15,857 nucleotides of DNA from Planctomycetota bacterium (GCA_947440715.1 CANETI010000012.1:1-15857), one strand, 5' to 3'. Positions 1-7,916 are shown, counted from the first letter of the stretch. A program made the numbers and translations. Notes: generated from the letters alone by a model not told the origin.

Positions 1-2495
1 CCCAGATCACGAACTAATAATCCGCTCACGCTCAGCGCATTGTCGCGAATAAATTCCGCGTCCAAACGCCGTGGTGATTGCATAGCGCGCAAACGATTTG
101 CCGGATCTCGCGCCACGATTTCAGCACGCTGAACGGATGATTGGCGGTAGGTGTTACTCATGACGATTTGTTTGACCAAACGTTTCACATCCCAGCCATG
201 CTCACGGAAATCTACCGCGAGCCAGTCCAGTAATTCAGGGTGGGATGGCCATTCACCTTGCATGCCAAAGTCATCAACCGTCGCACATAAACCAACACCC
301 ATTAATTGAGCCCAAACACGGTTAACGAAAACCCGCGAGGTCAATGGATTGTCAGCGGCAGTAAGCCAAGTCGCTAAATCTAGGCGGTTCAGTCGTCGCT
401 TATCATCATTTTTTATCTGCCGCAGAAAGCTGGGGGCACTGGGAACGACTTCTTCACCATTCTCATCTTGCCAATTACCGCGCGGTAAAACTCGCACGGT
501 CACCGGTTCCCACGTTTCCGTGATTGGTGTCATGGCTTTGCCATCATTGCATTCTTCTTTTTCTTTATCGAGCACCGTGATGCGTTGATAAGCGGCGGCA
601 TCGAACGCGGTACTCGCCAGGAACGTAGTAGCAAAAATTGGATCCGTTATTTTGGCACCCGTGGTCAAGTGCGTGAGTGCCTTTGCGTCAAACGTACCCG
701 TGTTTAAATGGCTGGGGACTAATGGTGACACCGCAATCCGGCAGCTCTGTAGATCATTTTTACTAAGCACGAGTTCGAATTTATCTCCTTCGGCAATACG
801 CACCGGATGATCGAGAACAAAGACGGCCGAAGCGGACGTTTTCGCCAGTTCATTCGACAAGACCCAGCCATTGCGTAATCCCAAAATAGCTGAGCCGCTC
901 TGGTACTGGGTCATTTTATTAGTCGCATCGCCGATGCGATAACCAACGGAGGTCGCTTTTTTACTGCCTTTAACCAGATGGTTTATCTTGATGCGAATCG
1001 CGGGTTTGTCTTTGGATTTCTCGTCAAATAAAGCCGAGCCATTTTTAACCTGCGCTAATTCTATGCGTACGGCAGCGATCCAACCAGCGGCGTTGGTGAG
1101 CGGTAAAGTCACATCACTATCGCGCTTGGCGGTTATTAATGGGGTACCATCTGCTTCTAAACTGTAACCGGCCTTGTCATCAGCCGGAATAGCAGGAGTT
1201 AATCGTTGCCAGCCTTCGGCATGTTTTCCTAAAAAAGTTTTTAATTCGGTACGCCAAGCTTGGACCGCTTTGACATCTTGTTTCGCTATGGCTTCCACTG
1301 CGATGGTTTGTGCATCTTGCTCGAGTTTCTCCAGACGTTTTTGTAAATAAGGGCTAGCGACTTCGATTTCTGGCGGAAATGGATAGTCATTATTAAAACC
1401 TTTGAGGTCAGGGTTTTTTGTGTAACCGTAATCAGCGTAGACTCCCCATTGCCGAACATCGGAAAAGAACGAAGCAAAGCGATAGAAGTCTTTAGCCGCC
1501 CAGGGATCATATTTGTGATCATGACATTCACAGCAGGCCAGAGTCGAACCGAGCCATGCTCCACCCAACGTGCGCACGCGATCAGCAGCGTATTTTGCTA
1601 AGTACTCCTTCGGCTGAGCGCCGCCTTCGCGCGTCATCATATTTAAGCGATTAAATCCAGAGGCGACACGCGAACTGGTGTTGGCATCGGGTAATAAATC
1701 ACCCGCTATTTGTTCTGCGGTAAAGCGATCAAACGGCATGTTGCGATTAAATGCGTCGATGACCCAATCTCGATACGGGAAATTATTTTGGTTTTGATCG
1801 CCGTGAAATCCAACGGTGTCAGCGAAGCGCACTGCATCCAACCACGGTACCGCCATGCGTTCGCCATAGTGTGGTGACACAAGCAAAGCGTCGATCATTT
1901 TTTCATAGGCGTTGTCCGATTTATCTTCAACAAATGTAGCCACCGCAGTTGGATTTGGCGGCAGGCCAGTCAGATCTAAACTGGCGCGTCGTATGAGTGT
2001 GGCGCGATCAGCGGCTGGCGAGGGTGAAATTTTTTCCGCGGTAAGGCGTTGGTTAATAAACGAGTCAATTGGTTGTTTGCCCCAGGCGGCGTCGGCACTT
2101 GCTGGAATCGGCGTTTTGACCGGTGCTAAATAAGCCCAGTGCGGTTCGTATACCGCACCTTCCGCGATCCAGCGTGCTAATATTTTTTTCTGAGCGTCAT
2201 TTAATTGACGTGGCGCGTCCTTTGGCGGCATCACATCGTCTTCATCCGTTGTGTGAATGCGTTTGACTAACTCACTCTCTGCTGGTTTACCGACGACGAA
2301 GGCTTCTTTGGCCAGCGCAGTTTCGCGAACGTCTAAACGTAATTTTCCTTTCAGATTGGCCTTGTCTGGTCCATGACATTTAAAACAGGTATCTGATAAT
2401 ATTGGTCGCACGTCGCGGTTATACGATAACGGTTCAACGGCGTATGTTGGTAGAGCAAGTGAGGCGATTAGCACAAAAGAGCGGATAGATAGCAT
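1..2495 (-). CDS. Planctomycete-type cytochrome c / DUF1549 / DUF1553 protein, C-terminus outside window
   Basis: The frame is open for 831 codons from the ATG at 2493-2495 and leaves the window without a stop. A signal peptide (residues 1 to about 19, ending PTYA) predicts export. A PSCyt1-type haem motif CFKCH lies at residues 37-41. The DUF1549 (PSCyt2) region covers roughly 138-345 and ends in a second CxxCH (C321, C324, H325) inside CECHDHKYDPW, a hallmark of that family. A middle region without clear motifs follows. From about residue 700 the DUF1553 (PSD1) domain starts, with NPLTSRVFVNRVW and PSHPELLDWLA. Relatives are usually about 800-1,100 residues, so perhaps 100-250 are missing. 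Such proteins are common in PVC bacteria, often followed by a DUF1501 gene, which would lie left of position 1. Their biochemical role is not established; periplasmic redox or polysaccharide-related roles have been suggested. A weak GGGA lies 8 bases before the ATG. Confidence 0.93.
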   Translation of the reverse strand, partial: MLSIRSFVLIASLALPTYAVEPLSYNRDVRPILSDTCFKCHGPDKANLKGKLRLDVRETALAKEAFVVGKPAESELVKRIHTTDEDDVMPPKDAPRQLNDAQKKILARWIAEGAVYEPHWAYLAPVKTPIPASADAAWGKQPIDSFINQRLTAEKISPSPAADRATLIRRASLDLTGLPPNPTAVATFVEDKSDNAYEKMIDALLVSPHYGERMAVPWLDAVRFADTVGFHGDQNQNNFPYRDWVIDAFNRNMPFDRFTAEQIAGDLLPDANTSSRVASGFNRLNMMTREGGAQPKEYLAKYAADRVRTLGGAWLGSTLACCECHDHKYDPWAAKDFYRFASFFSDVRQWGVYADYGYTKNPDLKGFNNDYPFPPEIEVASPYLQKRLEKLEQDAQTIAVEAIAKQDVKAVQAWRTELKTFLGKHAEGWQRLTPAIPADDKAGYSLEADGTPLITAKRDSDVTLPLTNAAGWIAAVRIELAQVKNGSALFDEKSKDKPAIRIKINHLVKGSKKATSVGYRIGDATNKMTQYQSGSAILGLRNGWVLSNELAKTSASAVFVLDHPVRIAEGDKFELVLSKNDLQSCRIAVSPLVPSHLNTGTFDAKALTHLTTGAKITDPIFATTFLASTAFDAAAYQRITVLDKEKEECNDGKAMTPITETWEPVTVRVLPRGNWQDENGEEVVPSAPSFLRQIKNDDKRRLNRLDLATWLTAADNPLTSRVFVNRVWAQLMGVGLCATVDDFGMQGEWPSHPELLDWLAVDFREHGWDVKRLVKQIVMSNTYRQSSVQRAEIVARDPANRLRAMQSPRRLDAEFIRDNALSVSGLLVRDL

Positions 2496-2620
2496 AGATA
2501 AATTCCCATCAAAGCGATTATGGTAGACCAGCACTGATTGTTTGCGCTTCGGCTCGTTTAGAATTAACCGAAGGCCAACAAATACAAGAAAGATACCGTT
2601 TTGTTGATTGATATTTTCAT

Positions 2621-2638
2621 GGTGATGACGTTGTCACC
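2621..2638. promoter_or_regulatory. Imperfect 18-bp palindrome between hisH and the cytochrome gene
   Basis: GGTGATGACGTTGTCACC reads as an inverted repeat except at two symmetric base-pair positions (GGTGA..ACGT..TCACC). It lies 126 bases upstream of the cytochrome/DUF1553 start and 65 bases past the hisH stop. This fits an operator for a dimeric regulator or a small hairpin. There is no T-run on either side to make it an obvious terminator. The rest of the 2496-2702 gap holds only a 5-bp-arm inverted repeat (2655-2673), which is probably chance. Confidence 0.25.
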
Positions 2639-2702
2639 ACTGATCAGAAAAGGCTAGTGCAATGCGATCACTAAGTTTACATCGCGCGCAAAAGGCTTGC
2701 CA

Positions 2703-3314
2703 TTAACTACGTAGAAAGTTGTCCAATAAACACAAACCCGCGCTTCCGCTCTTTTCCGGGTGGAATTGCACCGCGATTAATGATCCACGACGTACGCTGG
2801 CACAAAAGCGTCCGCCATGATCACAAGTTGCTAACGGCGCAATATTCGTGGCGGGGGCGCAGTAATAACTGTGCACGAAATAAAATGGCGTATCATTAGT
2901 GATCCCATCCCAGATCGGATCGGGTTGTTCCCAATGTACCGGATTCCATCCCATGTGTGGCACTTTGATGGTGGAATCAGTTGGTTGAAAGCGAGTGACC
3001 GCGCCTGGAATAACGCGCAAACAAGCAACGCCGCCGTCTTCTTCGCTGCGGTCAAATAATAATTGCATACCAACACAAATACATAACAGCGGATTGCCCG
3101 CCGTTATAACGGTTGCCAAGGCCTGATCTAATCCAGCGGCGCGTAAATTGGCCATGCAGCTTTCAGCCGCGCCAACACCTGGAAAAATAACTTTGTCTGC
3201 TTGCGCGATGACCTGTGGGTCAGCGGTGACCGTGGCCGATTGGCCTAAATGCGCCAAGGCACGTTGTACTGAGGTGAGATTACCTGCTTGATAGTCAATG
3301 ATCGCGACGCGCAT
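2703..3314 (-). CDS. hisH: Imidazole glycerol phosphate synthase glutaminase subunit HisH
   Basis: HisH hydrolyses glutamine and channels ammonia to HisF, which converts PRFAR to imidazole glycerol phosphate and AICAR in histidine synthesis (cytoplasm). At 203 residues it has normal length for this class I glutamine amidotransferase. The N-terminus MRVAIIDYQAGNL is the usual HisH start. The nucleophile is C80 in LLCICVGMQ. The other triad members are H185 and E187 in VQFHPEKS. VPHMGWN (118-124) is the HisH signature that separates it from other amidotransferases. No ribosome site is obvious before the ATG. No hisF, hisA or other his gene is adjacent, so it is either dispersed as in many PVC genomes or a paralogue serving another pathway; the canonical motifs favour histidine synthesis. 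Confidence 0.95.
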   Translation of the reverse strand: MRVAIIDYQAGNLTSVQRALAHLGQSATVTADPQVIAQADKVIFPGVGAAESCMANLRAAGLDQALATVITAGNPLLCICVGMQLLFDRSEEDGGVACLRVIPGAVTRFQPTDSTIKVPHMGWNPVHWEQPDPIWDGITNDTPFYFVHSYYCAPATNIAPLATCDHGGRFCASVRRGSLIAVQFHPEKSGSAGLCLLDNFLRS

Positions 3315-3638
3315 GGTCGTTAGCGTAGAATGACAAAGTGTTTGGCAAAGTGGGTAGCTCGCGCTCGGCTGCGGAGTGGGAAAAGGGCAAAATGCTGGGT
3401 TGTTTGATGATAGGAACTAAGGCTGGAACAACCCCAACTGGCGCGGACAAACTGCTTCAAGAAAAGTAGCGACAAAATTGACTTAGGATTACCCCATATG
3501 AGTGGATCCTTTCACGCCTGTGGATTCGGTATTCGTGGTGATTCCGAAGCTTGGTACAACGACACTGTGCGATGCAGTACCATCGGCACCTTTGCACAAC
3601 AGTTGCTGGATAACGACTATTCGTGATATTTTCGCGCC
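3315..3638. other. 324-base intergenic region between divergent hisH and cupin lipoprotein gene
   Basis: Promoters for both hisH (leftward) and the cupin pair (rightward) should lie here. I found no convincing -35/-10 pair, although TTGACT at 3478-3483 is a possible -35 element. The only coding candidate is the 42-codon ORF at 3498-3626. No tRNA, long inverted repeat or terminator was seen. Confidence 0.5.
3498..3626 (+). CDS. Possible 42-residue ORF ahead of the cupin genes
   Basis: ATG at 3498 is preceded by AGGA at 9-base spacing, and the frame closes with TGA at 3624-3626. That is only 12 bases before the cupin ATG at 3639 and in the same frame. The peptide (MSGSFHACGFGIRGDSEAW...) has no signal sequence, two cysteines and no motif I recognise. 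It could be a leader peptide coupling translation into the cupin gene, which itself lacks a ribosome site, or simply chance. The evidence is only the start signal and position. Confidence 0.2.
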   Translation: MSGSFHACGFGIRGDSEAWYNDTVRCSTIGTFAQQLLDNDYS

Positions 3639-4244
3639 ATGCATGGCGTAGAACATAAATCAGGATTACTTGCTGTCGGTCTTGTCATTTCACTGATCAT
3701 AAGCAGTGGATGCGTGGGGACGGAGCGTCGTTCTGCAAACAATCCAGTTACCAGCGCATCAAATGGCTCATCAACTGGCTTAGCACCAGGTTCTGAAACT
3801 CGTTCGGAAGCTAGTTCTGAAACTCGTCCGGAAACTAGCTTAGCAAACAGTTCAACTCCGCGTGGTCGTGTGTTCTCAACCGACGCAACACTGACGGATC
3901 CTGCGTGGACAGCTGCCGAACTGGCAAAGCCGATTGCGGTTCGTCGTCTGCAAGCAACTCAACACACGAGCATAAATATCATTCGTTTAGACGGTGCCGA
4001 ACAACCACATATTCATCGTGACCATGATCTGATCGTGATTGTTTTACACGGAACCGCACGCCTACATTTGGGAAATCATGTGATGGAAGTTCGCTCGGGA
4101 GACATCATGGAAATCCCACGTGGTGTTGTGCATTGGGCAGAAAATACCGGTTCTGAAGCAAGCGAAGTTTACGCGATATTTTCTCCGCCTTACGATGGTT
4201 TAGATAATATTCCTGTTCCGCCTGTTCCTTTGCCACCGCCATAA
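3639..4244 (+). CDS. Cupin-domain lipoprotein with canonical metal motif
   Basis: 201 residues. The N-terminus is a hydrophobic stretch (10-21) followed by ISSGC, a loose lipobox with C25 as the likely lipidated cysteine. A low-complexity Ser/Thr/Glu linker (about 30-75) includes a duplicated SETR unit. The C-terminal cupin_2 domain carries motif 1 as PHIHRDHD (H124, H126, H129, D130). Motif 2 runs G154-P160-G162-H165-N169 and fits G(X)5PxG(X)2H(X)3N exactly. A metal-binding beta-barrel tethered to a membrane is therefore likely; its ligand or reaction cannot be told. It ends in a Pro-rich tail. There is no ribosome site before the ATG, which may mean coupling or a wrong start. The next gene is a paralogue 13 bases downstream, so the two probably share an mRNA. 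Confidence 0.8.
   Translation: MHGVEHKSGLLAVGLVISLIISSGCVGTERRSANNPVTSASNGSSTGLAPGSETRSEASSETRPETSLANSSTPRGRVFSTDATLTDPAWTAAELAKPIAVRRLQATQHTSINIIRLDGAEQPHIHRDHDLIVIVLHGTARLHLGNHVMEVRSGDIMEIPRGVVHWAENTGSEASEVYAIFSPPYDGLDNIPVPPVPLPPP
3790..3837 (+). repeat. Two tandem 24-bp units inside the cupin lipoprotein linker
   Basis: Units 3790-3813 and 3814-3837 both read GTTCTGAAACTCGTNCGGAANCTA, differing at only two positions. The length is a multiple of three, so the duplication extends the Ser/Glu-rich linker (GSETRSEAS / SSETRPETS) in frame. This is a recent tandem duplication in a spacer region and likely variable between strains. Confidence 0.85.
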
Positions 4245-4257
4245 TTTGAGGTATTGC

Positions 4258-4704
4258 ATGTCAATTCGATTTCTGTTTCTGGTGTTGTCGGCATTCACAC
4301 TAGCCAGTACATTGAGTAGTTGCGGCGGTGGCGGGCGGAGTCAAATCTTCACGCCTGGGATTGATAAGCGCACGGTGGAATGGACAACCGAAGAGCAGAA
4401 ACAAATATTTTCATTTAAGAAATTACATTCCGCTGCAGGCACGAGCACGCACGCCATGCGTTTGGCTGGTCGCTCAGATTCGCGTGTCCACGATCACCAT
4501 GACATGACCGTCGTTTTACTCGCGGGGCGAGCCGATATTCGCTTAGCGGGCAAATGGCATACGGCGAGTGCGGGTGACATTGTCGAAATTCCACGTGGCT
4601 CTATTTATGAATTAGATCAATTGGGAAGCGAACCGGTAGAATGTTACGTTATTTATTATCCACCTTACGACGGCAAAGATCTCCGCTATATAAAAGGGAA
4701 GTAA
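4258..4704 (+). CDS. Second cupin-fold lipoprotein with altered metal site
   Basis: 148 residues from ATG 4258, which has GAGG (4248-4251) at 6-base spacing; an in-frame TTG at 4246 lacks such a site. MSIRFLFLVLSAFTLASTLSSC is a clear lipoprotein signal (lipobox LSSC, C22) followed by a glycine run. The cupin domain aligns without gaps to the upstream gene through EIPRG to the shared PPYDG ending. Motif 1 keeps H78, H81 and D82, but the first His is R76. In motif 2 the usual His is Y117 (PRGSIY) and the Asn is Q121. It may bind a different metal, or none, or work as a partner of the upstream protein. It converges on the GNAT gene with 18 bases between stops and no hairpin. Confidence 0.8.
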   Translation: MSIRFLFLVLSAFTLASTLSSCGGGGRSQIFTPGIDKRTVEWTTEEQKQIFSFKKLHSAAGTSTHAMRLAGRSDSRVHDHHDMTVVLLAGRADIRLAGKWHTASAGDIVEIPRGSIYELDQLGSEPVECYVIYYPPYDGKDLRYIKGK

Positions 4705-4722
4705 AGAGAGACGCGCGCTTAT

Positions 4723-5217
4723 TTAAATTCGGTATTCGAGATACACGAGGTCGAGCCAGCGTCCGAATTTAAAGCCGACTTCGTTCAGTCGACCGGCATT
4801 GGTAAAACCTAAAGCGCGGTGTAGCGCTAGGCTTGGTTCCTGATCGCCCGAAATAGCTGCGATGACGCGATGATGTCCGATGGCTCGTGCGCGCGCGAGT
4901 AAATCTAGCAATATCGTGCGACCGAGGCCACGACGATGGAAGTCATGATGAATATAAACGGATTCTTCCACCGTATGACGAAATGCCGCGCGCGGATGGT
5001 AGGGCGACAACGATCCCCAACCAACCACTTGACCATCAATTTCCGCCACCGTCACCGGATGCGCTGCACCATGCGCTGTGAACCACGCTAAGCGTTCGGC
5101 GTCCGTGCTTGGTTCGCTCTGATAAGTGGCTGTCGAATATAATACTGAATACGAATAAATATCATTGATGGCAGACAGGTCGGCAGGTGTTGCAAGGCGG
5201 AGTAGGGTGGTAGTCAT
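4723..5217 (-). CDS. GNAT N-acetyltransferase, phosphinothricin acetyltransferase-like
   Basis: 164 residues, the usual length for the COG1247 Pat/Bar-like branch of GNAT enzymes, which move an acetyl group from acetyl-CoA to a small amine such as an amino acid analogue. Visible features are the N-terminal RLATPADLSAINDIY, the core GWGSLSPYHPRAAFRHTVEESVYI (66-89), the acetyl-CoA loop HRRGLGR (94-100), LHRALGF (132-138), and the C-terminal NEVGFKFGRWLDLV typical of this branch. The true substrate is not known; many members act on methionine sulfoximine or sulfone, or on other amines. It is monocistronic, with a good promoter 46-74 bases upstream. No clear ribosome site precedes the ATG. Confidence 0.9.
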   Translation of the reverse strand: MTTTLLRLATPADLSAINDIYSYSVLYSTATYQSEPSTDAERLAWFTAHGAAHPVTVAEIDGQVVGWGSLSPYHPRAAFRHTVEESVYIHHDFHRRGLGRTILLDLLARARAIGHHRVIAAISGDQEPSLALHRALGFTNAGRLNEVGFKFGRWLDLVYLEYRI

Positions 5218-5262
5218 AAATTACTATGCCGTCAGGTTGTTGCTTTGAGTACTAATGGCTGC

Positions 5263-5291
5263 GATATATTGAGTTATTTGATAGTAAGCAA
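5263..5291 (-). promoter_or_regulatory. Sigma-70-like promoter for the acetyltransferase gene
   Basis: On the minus strand TTGCTT (5286-5291) and TATATC (5263-5268) are separated by exactly 17 bases. The start codon is at 5217, giving a leader of about 40 bases. It sits between the nrdJ terminator and the acetyltransferase, where a promoter is required. Confidence 0.5.
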
Positions 5292-5314
5292 GTCGATGCT
5301 TCCTCACTATTTGA

Positions 5315-5349
5315 AAAATGAACCCACCACGGATCGGCGGGTTCATTTT
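5315..5349 (-). terminator. Rho-independent terminator of nrdJ
   Basis: AAAATGAACCC (5315-5325) and GGGTTCATTTT (5339-5349) form an 11-bp perfect stem around a 13-base loop that can pair further (CC/GG). Read on the minus strand, the stem ends in ATTTTTC, a usable U-tract. It lies 62 bases beyond the nrdJ stop and isolates the acetyltransferase promoter. The symmetric A/T arms could also let it work in the plus direction. Confidence 0.85.
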
Positions 5350-5410
5350 CTCACTCGTCTTCACGCTACTACAGGTGAGATATGCCATAAGAGCAAGAAA
5401 AAGTAGCGTC

Positions 5411-7660
5411 TCACATCACGCATTTGCCGCCCGCACACGCGGGATCCAATTCCACGCGGCCGGTATTGTCGATGGTTTCTAACATTAAGGTGTAGTCGAC
5501 GGGAATGTATTCGCGCTTGAGATCTTCCCATAACTTGCAGTTATGAACCCGTTTCAAGCAATAGGTCATGCGTCTTAGATCGCCGCCGAAATAATTTTTT
5601 GCAAATTTGTGTGAGCGGCGAACCCAGTCTTTTTGACGTAAGAGTTTCGTGACTTGTTCACGTAATACTTCCAGATCTTGCGAGCCGTCAGTTTTAAGTG
5701 GCGGTAATTCTAATGATTTACCCGTGCCCAGGGCGCAAGCGCAGGCGCCCCACAGGTCGTCGTCGAAAGCGTGTAGGCCATCCACGATTAATCCTGATGC
5801 GAATAAGCTGCCGACATCGTATTCTTTGAGAATTTCGTCGTGCGTCCACACCGCACAGAAAGGAGCCTGGGGATAATCAAGATCGCCACCTTCGGGTAAT
5901 AAAGAGACACCAGCAAAAGCCTCACGGTGTTTAAAGATAAATTGGGTAACGTCTTCCCATTCGGTATCGCGCACGGTGATGGTGTTGCTGACATTATGGC
6001 GTAACCACGGAGCCGTGCAGCGTTCTATGCGGCGACCACTTCCGACCCAGTGATCCTGAGTCAGGCGCACATGTTCAAGTAAATCCACTGCTGACATATC
6101 ATTTTTAGTGCGCGCCTCTTCTGGCACTTCGATACAAAAAGTAATAATGGCATCGGTGCCATTGGGATTCCATACGCTATTTTCCACCGCGCGTTGGTTG
6201 TGCAGTTGGAAATATTGGTAAGGTATTTCATTTTTGTTTGATTGCACGCGGCGGAAATAACGTTTTGCATGATGCGCATGAATACCGGACGCTGTACCTA
6301 AAATGCAGCTCGTGGTGCCCGCTGGTTTAACGCAGGTGGCACGCGCGGCGGGATTAATGCCAATTTTCGCTGCGACATCGGCATTCACTTCAAGGATTAT
6401 TTTAGCCATGCGATCTTGCAGGGCTGGGTCAAAGGCGATGGTGGGATTGTCCATCATGCCCGTCATTGAACACCCGAGCAGCGCTTCACGGCGGACGATG
6501 CGTTCGGTGGTTGGTCCTAAATAATTGAACGATGCGTAGCCGGCTTGCAGTGTACCTAAAATGGCGGCACCGCGGCAGGCGCGTTCAAAAATTTCTGGCG
6601 TGGTACACGCCTTCATATTTATTTCACAGAGATTGCAGAATGCCCAACCCGATTCACCGGTTTCAACATCCACTGGATACATGCCAATTTCGACGCAGGG
6701 ATTATACATAATTTCAGTCGAGTCAGCCCACACAAAACCAGGTTCGCCGAATTCACGAACAGAATGCATTAACGCGGAGAAATCTTTGTAGGTGGTTTTA
6801 TTGCGTAACAATAACGCTGAATTATTGCTGCGTCCGCGCTGTGGATTTTTGACAAACCAATCGCCGGTCTTGGCCGTGGCCATGTCGTTATCATCAGGTG
6901 AGAACATGCAAATCGTCGCGGAACGACGCACGCCACCCGCTAATACCGCGTCGCTTGCGTGCATTAAAACATCGTAGCAATCAATGGCTGGGAGCGCACA
7001 GCGTTGGCCAGCACCGGCTAATCGGGCTTCAATGAGCAAACGGATTTGTTCGAGTGAACGTTTCAGTGGTCCAGGGCCAGGAGCTTTACCAATGCCGCTG
7101 GAGAGCGTTGCACCAGCCGGACGAATTTTAGAGAAATCAAATTTAACATCTTTGCCGGCGAATTCAGGGAAAGGCTGATCGGAGGTAAAATAAGACGACA
7201 TCAGCACGCCGAGCGAATCGGACCAACCTTCGATGGAGTCTTCAATAACGTAAGTGGCGCGGCTTTTACCAGGGCGTGCGACCTCAGGTAATTTCGCGAT
7301 GTGATGTGTCTGAACAGAAAAACCAACGCCGCAGCCGCATAATAATAACCATAAGGATTCTTGGAAAAAGCGCGGACGATCACAATAGGATACGGTGCAA
7401 TTATAGAGACGGGCATTTTTATCATTAATCGGCTTGCCACCGAATTGCAGGGCTCGTTGGCTACCCAAGACTAAGCGTTCTTTCATCGCTGCCGTGGCTA
7501 AGGCCATATCGTCGGCGATTGGTTTCCCAGCGTAGGTCGCGGCGTGCATGCTCATGACCCGATCCACGGCTTCGCTAAAGCTTTCACGTCGTCCCAGCGC
7601 TGCATTCCAGCGCGCGTATTTGGTGGTGAAGGTGTAGTCTTGCAGCTGGGCGAGGGTCAT
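5411..7660 (-). CDS. nrdJ: Adenosylcobalamin-dependent ribonucleoside-triphosphate reductase (class II)
   Basis: Monomeric class II enzyme that reduces NTPs to dNTPs, using AdoCbl to make a thiyl radical; it needs no oxygen or metal-radical subunit. From ATG 7658-7660 (AAGGA 11 bases upstream) it has 749 residues, close to the Lactobacillus leichmannii enzyme (about 739); the longer frame to 7774 adds 38 low-complexity residues. Active-site residues are visible: C88 (NCTVSYC), NPCVEI with N320, the radical C322 and E324, C342 (FCNLCEIN) as partner of C88, and the C-terminal reducing pair C742/C747 (CAGGKC). SLWLLLCGCGVGFSVQ and KPAGTTSCILGTASGIHAHH are family blocks. It follows the fumarase genes after a 256-base gap with its own candidate promoter and repeat array, and ends at a strong terminator. 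Function implies cobalamin synthesis or uptake elsewhere. Confidence 0.96.
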   Translation of the reverse strand: MTLAQLQDYTFTTKYARWNAALGRRESFSEAVDRVMSMHAATYAGKPIADDMALATAAMKERLVLGSQRALQFGGKPINDKNARLYNCTVSYCDRPRFFQESLWLLLCGCGVGFSVQTHHIAKLPEVARPGKSRATYVIEDSIEGWSDSLGVLMSSYFTSDQPFPEFAGKDVKFDFSKIRPAGATLSSGIGKAPGPGPLKRSLEQIRLLIEARLAGAGQRCALPAIDCYDVLMHASDAVLAGGVRRSATICMFSPDDNDMATAKTGDWFVKNPQRGRSNNSALLLRNKTTYKDFSALMHSVREFGEPGFVWADSTEIMYNPCVEIGMYPVDVETGESGWAFCNLCEINMKACTTPEIFERACRGAAILGTLQAGYASFNYLGPTTERIVRREALLGCSMTGMMDNPTIAFDPALQDRMAKIILEVNADVAAKIGINPAARATCVKPAGTTSCILGTASGIHAHHAKRYFRRVQSNKNEIPYQYFQLHNQRAVENSVWNPNGTDAIITFCIEVPEEARTKNDMSAVDLLEHVRLTQDHWVGSGRRIERCTAPWLRHNVSNTITVRDTEWEDVTQFIFKHREAFAGVSLLPEGGDLDYPQAPFCAVWTHDEILKEYDVGSLFASGLIVDGLHAFDDDLWGACACALGTGKSLELPPLKTDGSQDLEVLREQVTKLLRQKDWVRRSHKFAKNYFGGDLRRMTYCLKRVHNCKLWEDLKREYIPVDYTLMLETIDNTGRVELDPACAGGKCVM

Positions 7661-7731
7661 AAGTAACGGAGTCCTTGGAACGTGGTCATCATGGGATCGG
7701 GAGCGTGACGCAACGGCGACCTTCCGACTGG

Positions 7732-7801
7732 AATTCGACCAGTTTTCGACCGTACTTTTCAACATTTCGACCACTTTTCGACAGGGGGACTGTCGAAAAG
7801 T
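7732..7801. repeat. Array of TTTCGAC direct repeats with a perfect hairpin upstream of nrdJ
   Basis: On the plus strand, copies of (A/T)TTCGAC(C/A) begin at 7733, 7744, 7765 and 7776, with a degenerate TTTCAACA at 7757 and an inverted copy TGTCGAAA at 7791-7798. The 11, 21 and 11-base steps approximate whole DNA turns, so the copies would face the same side of the helix. The last copy is half of a perfect inverted repeat: ACTTTTCGACAG (7773-7784), loop GGGGA, CTGTCGAAAAGT (7790-7801). It lies 72-143 bases before the nrdJ start, where a multi-site regulator or an RNA hairpin would act. It does not match the NrdR box or a cobalamin riboswitch. The hairpin could also stabilise the 3' end of the fumarase mRNA. 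Confidence 0.6.
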
Positions 7802-7871
7802 CGATTAATGGGTACGGCCTATACGGCCTGCGAAGTGGAACCAACACGGAAGCTGGTGATGAGATGATAAC

Positions 7872-7900
7872 TTTATTCGCTAATTTTGAATTTCATCCAA
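7872..7900 (-). promoter_or_regulatory. Weak candidate promoter for nrdJ
   Basis: On the minus strand TTGGAT (7895-7900) and AATAAA (7872-7877) are 17 bases apart in an AT-rich stretch just after the fumarase beta stop. The match to consensus is modest. If real, the GTCGAAA array would lie in the nrdJ leader RNA. Confidence 0.25.
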
Positions 7901-7916
7901 GTGAATTAATCGCTGT

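Noticed and set aside
3624..3638. TGA between the 42-codon ORF and the cupin as a recoded selenocysteine codon
   Set aside because: No SECIS-like hairpin was seen after the TGA and the cupin signal peptide makes sense starting at its own ATG.
7661..7774. Longer N-terminus for nrdJ
   Set aside because: The extra 38 residues are Ser/Arg-rich and unlike the family; the start at 7660 gives normal length and has an AAGGA upstream.
7732..7801. CRISPR-like array
   Set aside because: The repeats are only 7-9 bases with 2-14-base spacings, far below CRISPR dimensions, and no cas gene is near.
7661..7916. Cobalamin riboswitch before nrdJ
   Set aside because: A B12-dependent enzyme made this plausible, but I could not find the B12-box consensus on the minus strand.
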